Made by a program: the position numbers and the translations under genes | Notes under the pieces: model-generated | What the model was told of the DNA's origin: nothing | The model's database searches: none | The model's input: the letters and a program-made list of their open reading frames with translations, nothing else | Origin: Anaerolineales bacterium | Lineage (GTDB): Bacteria; Chloroflexota; Anaerolineae; 4572-78; NAK82 | Assembly (NCBI GenBank): GCA_020343875.1 | Contig: CP070811.1 | Location: forward strand, 4,426,420 to 4,459,931 | Direction of reading: 5' to 3' | DNA: 33,512 nt | Part shown: positions 1 through 8,128 of the stretch, in pieces | Layout: each line of letters starts with the position of its first letter | Position numbering within the stretch: the first letter of the stretch is position 1

Positions 1-1869
1 ATGCGGGCCATCAGCGAGACGGGCAGTTACCCGTGGCGCATGGAAATCGTCCCCGATGCCATCCGCGGCAAGTTTTCGGCCATTACCGGTATCACCACCA
101 CCGTGGCCAGCATTATCGTGGCGCTGGGTGCCGGCTATGTCATTGATGCCGGCCAGAGTCTGCGGCGTTTTATGCTACTCATCACCGTTGGCGTGGCCTG
201 TGGGTTGGTTTCAGTCCTGTTATTTGCGCGCGTGCCAGGCGAAGACCGGGCCAGGCTGCAGCTGGCCAACACCAGGCATTGGGCAGGCATGCGTCAGGCG
301 CTTGAGGACCGGGCCTTTCTCTTGTTTCTGCTCATTCTGGCATTGGCTACCATCGGTGGACAGTCCATCATCAGCTCCTTCTTACCCCTTTTCATGAAGG
401 AGCAGGTTGGCCTCACCGAAGGGGTCATCGTGCTGCTGAGTATTGGCACCCACATCGGCGCGTTGTTCAGCTCGTATTTTTGGGGATGGGCAGCCGACCG
501 CTACAGCAGCAGGCCAGTCATGCAGGTCAGCCTGGTGCTGATGCTGCTGCTCCCGCCTTTTTGGCTGCTGTTACCCAGGCACGACCCGTCCAGCACAGCC
601 CTGGCCATGGCCATTTCTTTTGTGGCGGGTATTGCTTCACTAGCCTGGCAGGTTAGCTGGACCCGCTACTTGTATGTGAACGCTATTCCTACCCACAACC
701 ATCCTGCTTATCTGTCGTTGTACTTTGCTTGGATCAGCCTGGTGACGGGAATAGGACCCCTGCTGGCGGGCCAGTTACTGATGGGTTCGGCTGGCATCCG
801 GGCTCGTCAACTGGGTGTCGTCCACATAGATGCCTATACACCCCTGTTCGTGCTCAGCTTAGCCCTACTGGCCGCCAGCATGGTGTTGATTCCCAAACTC
901 AGAACAGAGAGTAACATCACCTTCAGGCGTTTTGCGGGCATGTTCCTGCGGGGCAACCCCGTGCGGGCCATGCGCTTGCTGATCCAGTACAATCAGGCGG
1001 GGGACGAAATGACGCGGGTGATGGCAACCGAGCAGATGGGTGATACGCATACCTTGCTGACCAGCGATGAACTCATCCAGGCCTTAAGTGATCCAAGTTA
1101 CAGTGTACGTCACGAGGCTATTCACTCCATCGGCCGCATGCCGGCTGCGCCGGAGCTGGTCAAGGCTCTGGTGAAGGTGCTGCAGGGGCCAGAATCAGAG
1201 TTGGGTATGGCCACGGCGAGGGCCCTGGGGCGTCTGGGCGACCGCAGCGCCTTGCCTGCCTTGCGCCGCTCGTTGCACTCACAGTATGACCTGATCGCGG
1301 CAGAAAGTGCCAGGGCACTCGGGCAACTGGATGATGCCCACAGTATCCCGGATTTAAAAGAGAAGATGCACGCCGAACCCAACATGCAGCTAAAAGTGGC
1401 CTACGCAGCGGCGTTGGGTAAACTTCGGGCCGCGGAAGTCATTCCGGACCTGTTTCAGTTGCTGGCTGAGGCCAAGACTGAAGCGGTCCGGGTAGAGCTT
1501 GGCCTGGCCATTGCACGCATAGCGGGGGATGAGAGATACTACTTGCAGCGGTGGCGGGCTTTCCGCAGTGATTTCGACACGGCCGCCGCTCAGGCGGTGC
1601 TGGCCATGCAGAAACCGGCTCGAAGAGCGGGGTTCAGTGAACTGGACCCAGTTTTGGAAGCCGGTGCCAAGAGCTTTGGAGAACACGACCTAGCGGCGGG
1701 TGTTGCCTTCTTGCGACAGGTGCTGGAGGCCATGGCGGCTGTCGAAGAGGACGGGACACTCAAGGAAACCATGGGGCGCTGTAACCAGGCTCTGGCGCAT
1801 GGGGGCCATACGCGGTTGGATCTGATATTGCTCTCTTTGCACGTGCTGGATGTGGCCTGGAATAGCTAA
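1..1869 (+). CDS. MFS transporter fused to C-terminal HEAT repeats (5' truncated by window edge)
   Basis: Integral-membrane major facilitator protein of unknown substrate with a soluble C-terminal repeat domain. The reading frame is open to the first base, and the sequence begins inside the MFS fold near a VPDAIRGKFSAITG loop of the kind that follows TM4, so the ATG at base 1 is probably internal. About eight membrane segments are visible between residues 20 and 300 instead of twelve. Residues about 335-530 hold roughly five helical HEAT/PBS-lyase-type repeats, for example VRHEAIHSIGRM, MATARALGRLGDRSALPALR and AAESARALGQLDDAHSIPDL. HEAT domains usually bind proteins, so the tail may dock a regulator or enzyme at the membrane (inference). 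It converges with the transposase gene, with a palindrome between them. The MFS and repeat assignments are firm; substrate and true start are not knowable here. Confidence 0.85.
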   Translation: MRAISETGSYPWRMEIVPDAIRGKFSAITGITTTVASIIVALGAGYVIDAGQSLRRFMLLITVGVACGLVSVLLFARVPGEDRARLQLANTRHWAGMRQALEDRAFLLFLLILALATIGGQSIISSFLPLFMKEQVGLTEGVIVLLSIGTHIGALFSSYFWGWAADRYSSRPVMQVSLVLMLLLPPFWLLLPRHDPSSTALAMAISFVAGIASLAWQVSWTRYLYVNAIPTHNHPAYLSLYFAWISLVTGIGPLLAGQLLMGSAGIRARQLGVVHIDAYTPLFVLSLALLAASMVLIPKLRTESNITFRRFAGMFLRGNPVRAMRLLIQYNQAGDEMTRVMATEQMGDTHTLLTSDELIQALSDPSYSVRHEAIHSIGRMPAAPELVKALVKVLQGPESELGMATARALGRLGDRSALPALRRSLHSQYDLIAAESARALGQLDDAHSIPDLKEKMHAEPNMQLKVAYAAALGKLRAAEVIPDLFQLLAEAKTEAVRVELGLAIARIAGDERYYLQRWRAFRSDFDTAAAQAVLAMQKPARRAGFSELDPVLEAGAKSFGEHDLAAGVAFLRQVLEAMAAVEEDGTLKETMGRCNQALAHGGHTRLDLILLSLHVLDVAWNS

Positions 1870-1880
1870 GACCGAACCTA

Positions 1881-1913
1881 AGACTTCAAAAGTCTCCAAG
1901 ACTTTTGAAGTCT
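1881..1913. repeat. 33-bp palindrome, copy 1 (REP-like, RAYT-associated)
   Basis: A perfect 15-bp stem around a 3-nt loop. Each arm (AGACTTCAAAAGTCT and its complement) is itself a 6-bp mini-hairpin. It lies between the convergent MFS and transposase genes and contains the transposase stop codon at 1886-1888. An exact reverse-complement copy lies at 8367-8399. Weaker pairing extends outward to about 1868-1926. It could also act as a terminator for both convergent genes, although no T-run follows on either side. Confidence 0.85.
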
Positions 1914-2476
1914 AGGTCTGGGTCTTGGTCTCTGGCGAACTGTTGATGCAGGTGAGCGAAGTTTTCCCGACCACCAAACCACTCAAGTACCGAATTGCGT
2001 TCGAGTTCGGTCGAGCTGGACCCGGCTAGAGCATTGTAAGAGCTGAATCTCCAGTCTCCGAAACAGGTACACAAGCCGGCAGCAACCGGATTAGCGTGGA
2101 TATAGCAAACCAGCCGGATGAGATAGTCCTCTTTCCCAATTTCCTTGCGCTTGAATTTGTACTGAAACAGACTGCCGGTGCGGTTATATCGCTTGTTGAA
2201 ACTCTTCGCATAGGAAATGAAGAAATCCTTAAAGGCTTTTGACACAGGAGATAGCGCACCGGTAGCCGGTTCAACAATCTCTTGAGAGGATTTCACCCTG
2301 ATCAGGAAATGAAAATGACCGGGCATTAGACAATAGGCATAGGTTTCAACGTGCGGGTGCACATAGCGCCGGTATTTTTGCAGAAAGTAGTGGTAGTTTT
2401 CCTCCGAACGGAAGATGATTTCGCGGTTATTGCCCCGGTTGAAGATGTGGTAGTACTTGCCCGGTTGCAATGACAT
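1886..2476 (-). CDS. REP-associated tyrosine transposase (RAYT, Y1/HUH family)
   Basis: Single-strand DNA endonuclease/transposase of the IS200/IS605-related TnpA-REP family; relatives cut and join DNA at palindromic REP sequences. The 196-residue length is normal. The N-terminal YYHIFNRGNNR strand, the HUH motif H54-F55-H56 in MPGHFHFLIR, the helix with SYAKSFNKRYNRTGSLFQ (candidate nucleophile Tyr89) and the YIHANPVAAGL motif are all typical. The ATG at 2476 directly abuts a GGAGG, so the TTG two codons later (2470), six bases from that GGAGG, is a likely true start. The last residues, LDFKSLGDF, are encoded by the palindrome itself. The gene sits just after the hoxU-like stop codon. It appears intact. 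Confidence 0.9.
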   Translation of the reverse strand: MSLQPGKYYHIFNRGNNREIIFRSEENYHYFLQKYRRYVHPHVETYAYCLMPGHFHFLIRVKSSQEIVEPATGALSPVSKAFKDFFISYAKSFNKRYNRTGSLFQYKFKRKEIGKEDYLIRLVCYIHANPVAAGLCTCFGDWRFSSYNALAGSSSTELERNSVLEWFGGRENFAHLHQQFARDQDPDLDFKSLGDF

Positions 2477-2488
2477 CCTCCAAAGAGC

Positions 2489-2503
2489 GGACTTTTGAAG
2501 CCT
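2489..2503. repeat. Degenerate half-copy of the RAYT palindrome
   Basis: GGACTTTTGAAGCCT differs at two positions from the AGACTTTTGAAGTCT arm of the 33-bp palindrome. It lies immediately upstream of the transposase gene and overlaps the last codon of the hoxU-like gene, so the transposase is bracketed by one full and one half palindrome. Confidence 0.6.
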
Positions 2504-3275
2504 AACGCAAGGCGTGAAAGGTCGCCTCGCGGATCACCTCCAATTGAGCGGCTGCTGCCTTGCGGCGACAGGCGGGGCACAGGCCCCACAGGTGCTGGCT
2601 GGCCTCCACATGCTCGCGCAAAAAGGCCATCGGTTCTGGAGCATAAGGCTGGCCGCAGCTCGGGCAGGGCTCCAGCGGCACGCGCGTATTCCAGGTGTGC
2701 AATATCCGCTGGCCATCCACGTCCTCGATCTTCACGGCGTCGGTGGGACACACCGCCGCACACGCGCCACAGCCGATGCAAGCCTCAGCCTGCAGGTGGA
2801 AGGGGGGCCCCACCTGGCGCTCCGGCCCGCGCCCGATGAAGCCGATGGCCGCCGCACCTACCGCGTCTCGACAGATGCGCACGCACAAACCGCATAGGAC
2901 ACACAATTCATCGGCTTTCGTACTGGCGGGGAAACGCGTTTCGGTCACGCCTGCCTCCGCGGCCATGGCCCGGATCACATTCCAGGTCGGACAGCGGGCC
3001 AGCAAGAACTCAAGCACGATCTTGCGCACGGCGGTCGCGCGTGGCCCCTGCGTCTCGATCACCATACCTTCAGCGGCTGGGTACGCGCAAGCAGCGATCG
3101 TGTCCGGCTTGGGCGAAACGACATCCACCAGGCACAGGCGACAAGCACCGTATGGCGGCAAACCCTCCCAGTAACACAGGGTAGGCAGATGCACCCCGGC
3201 CTGGCGAATAGCTTGCAGGACCGTCGCCCCCTCCGGCACGGTAAGCGTCTGACCGTCAACCACAATCGTCGGCAT
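2502..3275 (-). CDS. HoxU-like iron-sulfur subunit of an NAD(P) diaphorase
   Basis: Electron-wiring subunit homologous to HoxU and the NuoG N-terminus; cytoplasmic. Numbered from the upstream ATG at 3287, the first 80 residues form a plant-type [2Fe-2S] domain (C38, C49, C52, C67). A bacterial-ferredoxin domain with two [4Fe-4S] clusters follows (C129/132/135/139 and C170/173/176/180). The usual His/Cys-ligated NuoG cluster motif between them is absent. A C-terminal tail adds two CxxC pairs (C208/211 and C237/240) that look like an extra metal knuckle. The chosen start is the ATG at 3275, preceded by GGAGG at five bases. It is the last gene of the CODH operon, 25 bp after the NuoF-like gene. 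HoxU normally serves a NiFe hydrogenase; none is present here. Confidence 0.85.
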   Translation of the reverse strand: MPTIVVDGQTLTVPEGATVLQAIRQAGVHLPTLCYWEGLPPYGACRLCLVDVVSPKPDTIAACAYPAAEGMVIETQGPRATAVRKIVLEFLLARCPTWNVIRAMAAEAGVTETRFPASTKADELCVLCGLCVRICRDAVGAAAIGFIGRGPERQVGPPFHLQAEACIGCGACAAVCPTDAVKIEDVDGQRILHTWNTRVPLEPCPSCGQPYAPEPMAFLREHVEASQHLWGLCPACRRKAAAAQLEVIREATFHALR

Positions 3276-3300
3276 CTGAACCTCCATTGCGTTTCACATT

Positions 3301-5034
3301 TCACGCCCCCACCGGACACTTCCCAGCCGGGCAGCGGTGCTCAATCACATGAGCCTCGTACTCGTCACGGAAGTAGCGCAACGTGGAGAGAGCTGGGTTG
3401 GGCGCGGTCTGCCCCAGTCCGCACAGCGACCCGGCTTTGACCGCCTGGCCCACTTCTTCCATCAGGGCCAGATCATCCGGGGTGCCCTGGCCCTGCGTAA
3501 TGCGGGTCAGGATCGCCCGCAGGTGGCCTGTTCCTTCCCGGCAGGCGGTGCACTTGCCGCAGGACTCTACGGTGGTAAAGTCGAGAAAGTAGCGCGCCAC
3601 ATCTACCATGCAGGCGCTTTCGTCCAACACGACCATCCCCCCTGAGCCCATTATCGAACCGGCGGACGTCATTTCTTCGTACGTGATCCGCATATCAAAC
3701 AGCCGGGCTGGCAAACAGCCACCGGATGGGCCGCCGGTCTGCACCGCTTTAATCGCTCTACCGTTGCCACTCCCACCCCCAATTCCTTCCAGCAGATCAT
3801 TTAAGGTCATGCCCAGGGGAACTTCGACCAGGCCCGTGTTGGCAATCTGGCCCACCAGGGAAAAGACGACGGTGCCGGTGTTGCCTGGAGCACCTACAGC
3901 GGCATACCAGTCTCCACCGCGGGCCATGATGACCGGTACCGTGGAGAAGGTCTTGACGTTATTGATGACGGTCGGGCGGCCCCAAAGGCCGGCCACCGCC
4001 GGGTACGGCGGTTTAGGGCGCGGCTCGCCCGACCCCCCTTCGATGGAAGAGATCATGGCCGTCTCTTCGCCGCACACAAACGCGCCTGCACCCCGCACCA
4101 GGTCCAGCCTGAAGTTGAACCCGGAGCCCAGGATGTTCTCGCCCAGCAGCCCGTGTGCCTCAGCCTGGGCCAGTGCGTTTGTCAGGCGCTCGACAGCCAG
4201 CGGATACTCATCGCGGACGTAGGCATAGCCTTGATGGGCGCCGATGGCATATGCGCCGATAATCACTCCCTCAATCACGCTGTGTGGATCGCTTTCGAGC
4301 ACGGTACGATCCATGTACGCACCCGGGTCACCTTCGTCGCCATTACAGATGACATATTTCGTCTCGCCTGGCACGTCGCGAGCCACCTGCCACTTGCGCC
4401 CGGCAGAAAAGCCTCCCCCACCCCGTCCACGCAGTCCCGAACGGGTCACCTCATCAATCACCTGTTGTGGCGTCATCTCTGAGAGCACGCCAGCCAGGGC
4501 CCTATAGCCGCCGCGCGCGACGTATTCCTCGCAGCTGGCAGGGTCAACAAAACCGCAGTTTCGCAACACGATCTTGCGCTGGCTGGCGAAGAAGGGTTGC
4601 TGGCTGTAGGCCGGCACCCCGCTTAGCTCGGGCAAGCGGGAGAAGCGCTCCACCCGGTCTTCTACCAGGGACTCTTCCTGGTCGATAACGGCCCAGGCCC
4701 GGTCAACCGGAAGTGTGCCCGTTTGTGCCAGGTGGTCCACCAGGGCACGAGCCCGCGGGCGCGTCATCTGGGTATAGATGACCCGGCCCTGACCGGGGAG
4801 GCGCACATCCACCAGCGGCTCTTGCTGGCAGAAACCGATGCAGCCGGTACCGACCAGGACCGCGTCCAACTCGCGTTGCTTGATCCGCTGTGACAGTGCC
4901 TCATAGACCGCGTCGGCGCCAGCCGCCAGGCCGCAGGTGGCCATACCTACCGTGATCTTGATGCGATCAGGGTACAGGCTGGCCCGGCCCGCAGCATGCA
5001 GGGGCTCCAAATCGGCAGGCATTTTGCTCCTCAT
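3301..5034 (-). CDS. NuoF/HoxF/HndC-like NAD(P)H-binding flavoprotein subunit
   Basis: The flavin- and nucleotide-binding subunit that exchanges electrons with NAD(P)H. Residues 25-110 are a thioredoxin-like domain (C34, C65, C69). The NADH/FMN core has the glycine-rich GLRGRGGGGFSAGRKW at about 200-215, CNGDEGDPGAYMDR at 230-243 and GAGAFVCGEETA at 315-326. The [4Fe-4S] ligands are C492, C495, C498 and C538. The protein stops after RCPAGKCPVGA, exactly where many relatives continue into a further 2[4Fe-4S] ferredoxin domain, so that tail is missing. The ATG at 5034 is used; an ATG at 5022 with GAGGAG four bases upstream is an alternative. It lies between the NuoE-like and HoxU-like genes, which supports a three-subunit diaphorase. 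Confidence 0.92.
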   Translation of the reverse strand: MRSKMPADLEPLHAAGRASLYPDRIKITVGMATCGLAAGADAVYEALSQRIKQRELDAVLVGTGCIGFCQQEPLVDVRLPGQGRVIYTQMTRPRARALVDHLAQTGTLPVDRAWAVIDQEESLVEDRVERFSRLPELSGVPAYSQQPFFASQRKIVLRNCGFVDPASCEEYVARGGYRALAGVLSEMTPQQVIDEVTRSGLRGRGGGGFSAGRKWQVARDVPGETKYVICNGDEGDPGAYMDRTVLESDPHSVIEGVIIGAYAIGAHQGYAYVRDEYPLAVERLTNALAQAEAHGLLGENILGSGFNFRLDLVRGAGAFVCGEETAMISSIEGGSGEPRPKPPYPAVAGLWGRPTVINNVKTFSTVPVIMARGGDWYAAVGAPGNTGTVVFSLVGQIANTGLVEVPLGMTLNDLLEGIGGGSGNGRAIKAVQTGGPSGGCLPARLFDMRITYEEMTSAGSIMGSGGMVVLDESACMVDVARYFLDFTTVESCGKCTACREGTGHLRAILTRITQGQGTPDDLALMEEVGQAVKAGSLCGLGQTAPNPALSTLRYFRDEYEAHVIEHRCPAGKCPVGA

Positions 5035-5054
5035 CGATTTTCACCTGCTTCCCA

Positions 5055-5492
5055 TTACCGATACTTGTCCAGGATGATGCCCAGGTCACTGTGCGTGAGG
5101 CGACCAAACGTCTCATTATCAACGCGCACTACCGGCGCCAAGCCACATGAGCCGACGCAGCGCACCCGCTTGAGGGTGAAGGTCATGTCTTCAGTGGTCT
5201 GGTCGGGGGCGACGCCCAGCTCGGCTTGCAGGTGACCCATCAGCGCGGGCGCACCTTTGACATAGCAGGCGGTACCTTCGCATACCTGCAGCTTGTGCCG
5301 TCCAACTGGGGTGAAGCTGAACGAGGCGTAGAAGGTAGCCGCGCTGAACACCTGGCTCAGCGGCACGCCGAGTTCGATGGCGACCTGGCGCACTTCATCT
5401 TGCGGAAGATATCCGTAGCGCATGTTGACTTGGTGCAGCGCGGCCAACACACCCCCGGCATCAGGTTGACGATATTGTTGGGATGGAAGCAT
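5055..5492 (-). CDS. NuoE/HoxE-like [2Fe-2S] subunit
   Basis: Thioredoxin-fold subunit that carries one [2Fe-2S] cluster next to NuoF. In the longer 152-residue reading the ligands are C78 and C83 (VCEGTACYVKG) and C119 and C123 (RCVGSCGLAP), the family pattern C-x4-C and C-x3-C. The N-terminal helical part has the usual LPQDEVRQVAIELGVPLSQV. The start at 5492 is chosen because GGAGG lies five bases before it; in-frame ATGs at 5504 and 5513 are less well placed. It is followed after 20 bp by the NuoF-like gene and preceded by cooS, with a 122-bp gap that shows no feature. It is expected to form a heterotrimer with the next two products. Confidence 0.9.
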   Translation of the reverse strand: MLPSQQYRQPDAGGVLAALHQVNMRYGYLPQDEVRQVAIELGVPLSQVFSAATFYASFSFTPVGRHKLQVCEGTACYVKGAPALMGHLQAELGVAPDQTTEDMTFTLKRVRCVGSCGLAPVVRVDNETFGRLTHSDLGIILDKYR

Positions 5493-5614
5493 AGCGACCT
5501 CCATTCTGCTCACCCGTGCAGGAACTCATCACATACCCGGAGTGATGTTAAGAGCGACTTCCTTCAATTCGGCCCGCATCCTTGCGTGTGCCGGTTATGG
5601 GTACGAATTGTTGT

Positions 5615-7513
5615 CTAAATCCCCAGGCCCTTTCTGCGCTCCTTGAGGGCAGCCACCATCTTGGCCACAGCGGCCTGTGGATCGGGCTCGACGATGAAGT
5701 AGCCGCCCAGCAAGTCTTTGGCAGCCTTGGTCAGCACCTCGACCACCACAGGACTGCCCGTGACGGGCGGGACCACGCCCACGTGAGTAGGCAGGCCCAT
5801 AGCCACAGCCCAGGTACCGATGGAGACCGCCTTCTCCATGGCCGCCTCGGGAGCGGTGGCTACCACCGGCAACTGGCTGATGTCCACTCCTAACTTGTTG
5901 GCCAGCGCCACCGCGATGCCGGCGGCCCGGGTGTTATCCACGCACGAGCCGGTGTGCAGCGCCAACGGTAGTGGACCGTCCAGCCCAGCCGCCTGCCCCA
6001 ACGCTGTGAGCACCGCTTTTAAGCCATCCCCGGCGTACTTCTGGGTGGCAGCTGGGGTCAGCAGACCGTGCCGGGCGAAGCTGCCCGCGGCACAGCCGGT
6101 GCACAGAATCAATACGTTCTCAGCCGCCAAGGCCTTGACCAGCTCCACAAAGGTCTTGTCCTGAGTAACCTTGACATCGTTGCAGCCTGCGAACAGGCAC
6201 ACGCCCAGGATATTGCCGTTGACGATGTTGTCAATCAATGGTTTGAGCGGATCATCGGGGTTGACCAAGGCCAACACGTTGACAATGGCCTCCGCCGACA
6301 GGCCAGCCAGGGCATCATTGGTTACGGGGGGGATGTTGACCCGAGTCGGGTCTCGTTTTTTGAAAGCTTCGATTGCCAACCGCAAGATCTCACGCGCCTT
6401 TTCGCCCGCGTTGTGCTCTTCGAATTGGACGTGGGTAGCCCCCGTGATCTTGGCAATCGGCATGGTGGTAATGATGGCGGTGTGATACCGGGCCGCAACG
6501 TCAGGCAGGCTGGGCATAATACACTGATAGTCCACCACCGCTGCGTCCAGGGCACCCGTGACGATGGCCAGTTCTTGCGAAAGCGAGTTGGTCGCGGTCG
6601 GGATGCCATGCCGCATCATCACTTCGTGGCCGGTGCAGCAGATGCCCACCAAGTTGATGCCTTCTGAGGCACCTGCAGCCTGGGCTTCCTGCTCCATTCC
6701 CATCGCCTCGGCGACAATGATTTCACTCAGCACCGGGTTGTGACCGTGAACGGCGATGTTCACCGCGTTTTCCTTGAGTGTACCCAGGTTAGCGCTTGCC
6801 ATCACCGGTGTCGGCGTACCGAATAAGATGTCTGAGAGATCGGTCGCCAGGTACATGCCCGTGTAGTCGCCAATGGCACACTTGATGGCGCCCAGTAGGA
6901 TATTGACCGCATCGGCGTCGACGCCGTTCGTGGTGCGGTGCATCACTTCGGCGACTGCAGAATCGAGGCCGGGTGGGATGAGGCCCAGCTCCTCAAACTT
7001 GGTCATGCGGCCGGGGGTGACGGTCGTCTTGAGCCAAACCGGCGTCTCTTCCCGCTCCGAGAATTCATCCAGCGCCAATTGGGCCAGTTCGCCTGCCAGT
7101 TCCTGATCGCTCTTGCCATTGCGGGCGATACCCACCCGATCCAGCACAGCATAGAACTTAGCCTGGTCCTTGATGCCATAATCGGTTGCTTCGCCCCGGC
7201 TGAACTTGAGCAGGGTGTGGGCCAGGTGCTTGGCGTGAGCGGAGTGAGAGGCAGTGCCCCCGGCCACACTCCGGGCCAAGCCACGAGCTACCATCACATC
7301 GGCGGAGGCGCCGCAGATACCATTCTTCGGGCCAGTCACCTCGAAGGGATCAATCCGGCACGGCCCCTGCAAACAGTGGCGGCAGCACAGGCCAGTCTCG
7401 CCAAAGCCGCACTGCGGTAGTTGGGTCTCGTAGCGATCCCAGGCTGTGGTCACACCGGCAGCCTGAGCGGTCTTGAGCAGCATTACAGAATCGGGGCTGA
7501 TTGAGCGTTCCAT
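5615..7513 (-). CDS. cooS: Anaerobic Ni-Fe carbon monoxide dehydrogenase catalytic subunit
   Basis: Oxidises CO with water to CO2, or the reverse, passing electrons to a CooF-type ferredoxin; homodimeric cytoplasmic enzyme. The length of 632 residues is typical. D-cluster ligands C35 and C43, B-cluster ligands C44, C47, C52 and C67, and the histidine ladder H90/H93/H96/H99 are present. The Ni-containing C-cluster ligands are all present: H256, C293 (GICCTG), C331, C444, C474 and C524, with the catalytic lysine K561. It is therefore predicted to be fully functional rather than a hybrid-cluster protein. It follows cooF by 3 bp and leads into the diaphorase genes. No cooC, cooJ, cooT or acetyl-CoA synthase gene is visible, so nickel loading and any link to acetyl-CoA synthesis must come from elsewhere. 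Confidence 0.97.
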   Translation of the reverse strand: MERSISPDSVMLLKTAQAAGVTTAWDRYETQLPQCGFGETGLCCRHCLQGPCRIDPFEVTGPKNGICGASADVMVARGLARSVAGGTASHSAHAKHLAHTLLKFSRGEATDYGIKDQAKFYAVLDRVGIARNGKSDQELAGELAQLALDEFSEREETPVWLKTTVTPGRMTKFEELGLIPPGLDSAVAEVMHRTTNGVDADAVNILLGAIKCAIGDYTGMYLATDLSDILFGTPTPVMASANLGTLKENAVNIAVHGHNPVLSEIIVAEAMGMEQEAQAAGASEGINLVGICCTGHEVMMRHGIPTATNSLSQELAIVTGALDAAVVDYQCIMPSLPDVAARYHTAIITTMPIAKITGATHVQFEEHNAGEKAREILRLAIEAFKKRDPTRVNIPPVTNDALAGLSAEAIVNVLALVNPDDPLKPLIDNIVNGNILGVCLFAGCNDVKVTQDKTFVELVKALAAENVLILCTGCAAGSFARHGLLTPAATQKYAGDGLKAVLTALGQAAGLDGPLPLALHTGSCVDNTRAAGIAVALANKLGVDISQLPVVATAPEAAMEKAVSIGTWAVAMGLPTHVGVVPPVTGSPVVVEVLTKAAKDLLGGYFIVEPDPQAAVAKMVAALKERRKGLGI

Positions 7514-7516
7514 GGC

Positions 7517-8128
7517 TTATTCCTCCTGTGCTTGAACCATTGTCGCCTCGCGCACGGCCCGGGCCTGAGACAAGACGAAACTGGCACGTACTCTGGACTG
7601 GTGAGCGAACTGGTCGCCTTCCGCGAAGACAATCGCCCCGGTCGGGCAAGCTGCAACGCAGGCAGGCACATCCCGGTCGGGGCACAGGTCACATTTGAGC
7701 GCCATCACCCGGCTGCCTGTGGCCTTCAGGCTACCTGTGGCCTTCAGGCCACCTGTGGCCTTCAGGCCATCGACGGCTGGCGCTCGGGCGATCATGCCAA
7801 AGGGGCACATCATCACGCACATGCCGCAGGCAATGCACTCGTGCTTTCCGCCCACATTGGTCACCACGTCATCCGGCGTGCGATGCATGGCCTGGGGAAT
7901 ACAGGCGGCAATGCACGGGGCCGGATCGCAGTGGCGACAGGTCATTGGCATTTTGAGGATCTCGAATGGGGAAGTTATGGCTGCCTCGACGTATAGCCGG
8001 GAATGAGGCGGAGGTAATTCCAGCATGGCCCCCAGCAAGTTCTTGCTCTGGGAGTGCTCGACGGCGCAGGCCAGCTCGCACGTCTTGCAGCCGGTGCATA
8101 GCTCCGGACGGACAAACAACCGTTTCAT
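7517..8128 (-). CDS. cooF: CooF-like 4x[4Fe-4S] ferredoxin, CODH electron acceptor
   Basis: Polyferredoxin expected to take electrons from the CO dehydrogenase and hand them to the downstream diaphorase. Sixteen cysteines form four clusters: 11/14/17/21, 64/67/72/76, 98/101/104/108 and 146/149/157/161. Between the third and fourth cluster motifs, residues 121-139 consist of three near-identical six-residue units (GLKATG/SLKATG) encoded by an 18-bp tandem repeat, which lengthens this loop. A strong GAGGAGGTG ribosome-binding site lies five bases before the ATG. First gene of the operon. It resembles HycB/DmsB-type subunits as well, but adjacency to cooS fixes the role. Confidence 0.92.
   Translation of the reverse strand: MKRLFVRPELCTGCKTCELACAVEHSQSKNLLGAMLELPPPHSRLYVEAAITSPFEILKMPMTCRHCDPAPCIAACIPQAMHRTPDDVVTNVGGKHECIACGMCVMMCPFGMIARAPAVDGLKATGGLKATGSLKATGSRVMALKCDLCPDRDVPACVAACPTGAIVFAEGDQFAHQSRVRASFVLSQARAVREATMVQAQEE
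7715..7768. repeat. 18-bp tandem repeat, three units, inside cooF
   Basis: Three consecutive units containing CCTGTGGCCTTCAGG with an 18-bp period. The unit length is a multiple of three, so it adds six residues per copy without breaking the frame. Copy number could vary between strains by slippage. Confidence 0.9.

Noticed and set aside
2502-5492. Bidirectional NAD-linked hydrogenase or complex I
   Set aside because: Only E, F and U/G-N-terminal type subunits occur; no HoxH/HoxY, HydA or membrane subunits are present, and the genes follow cooS.
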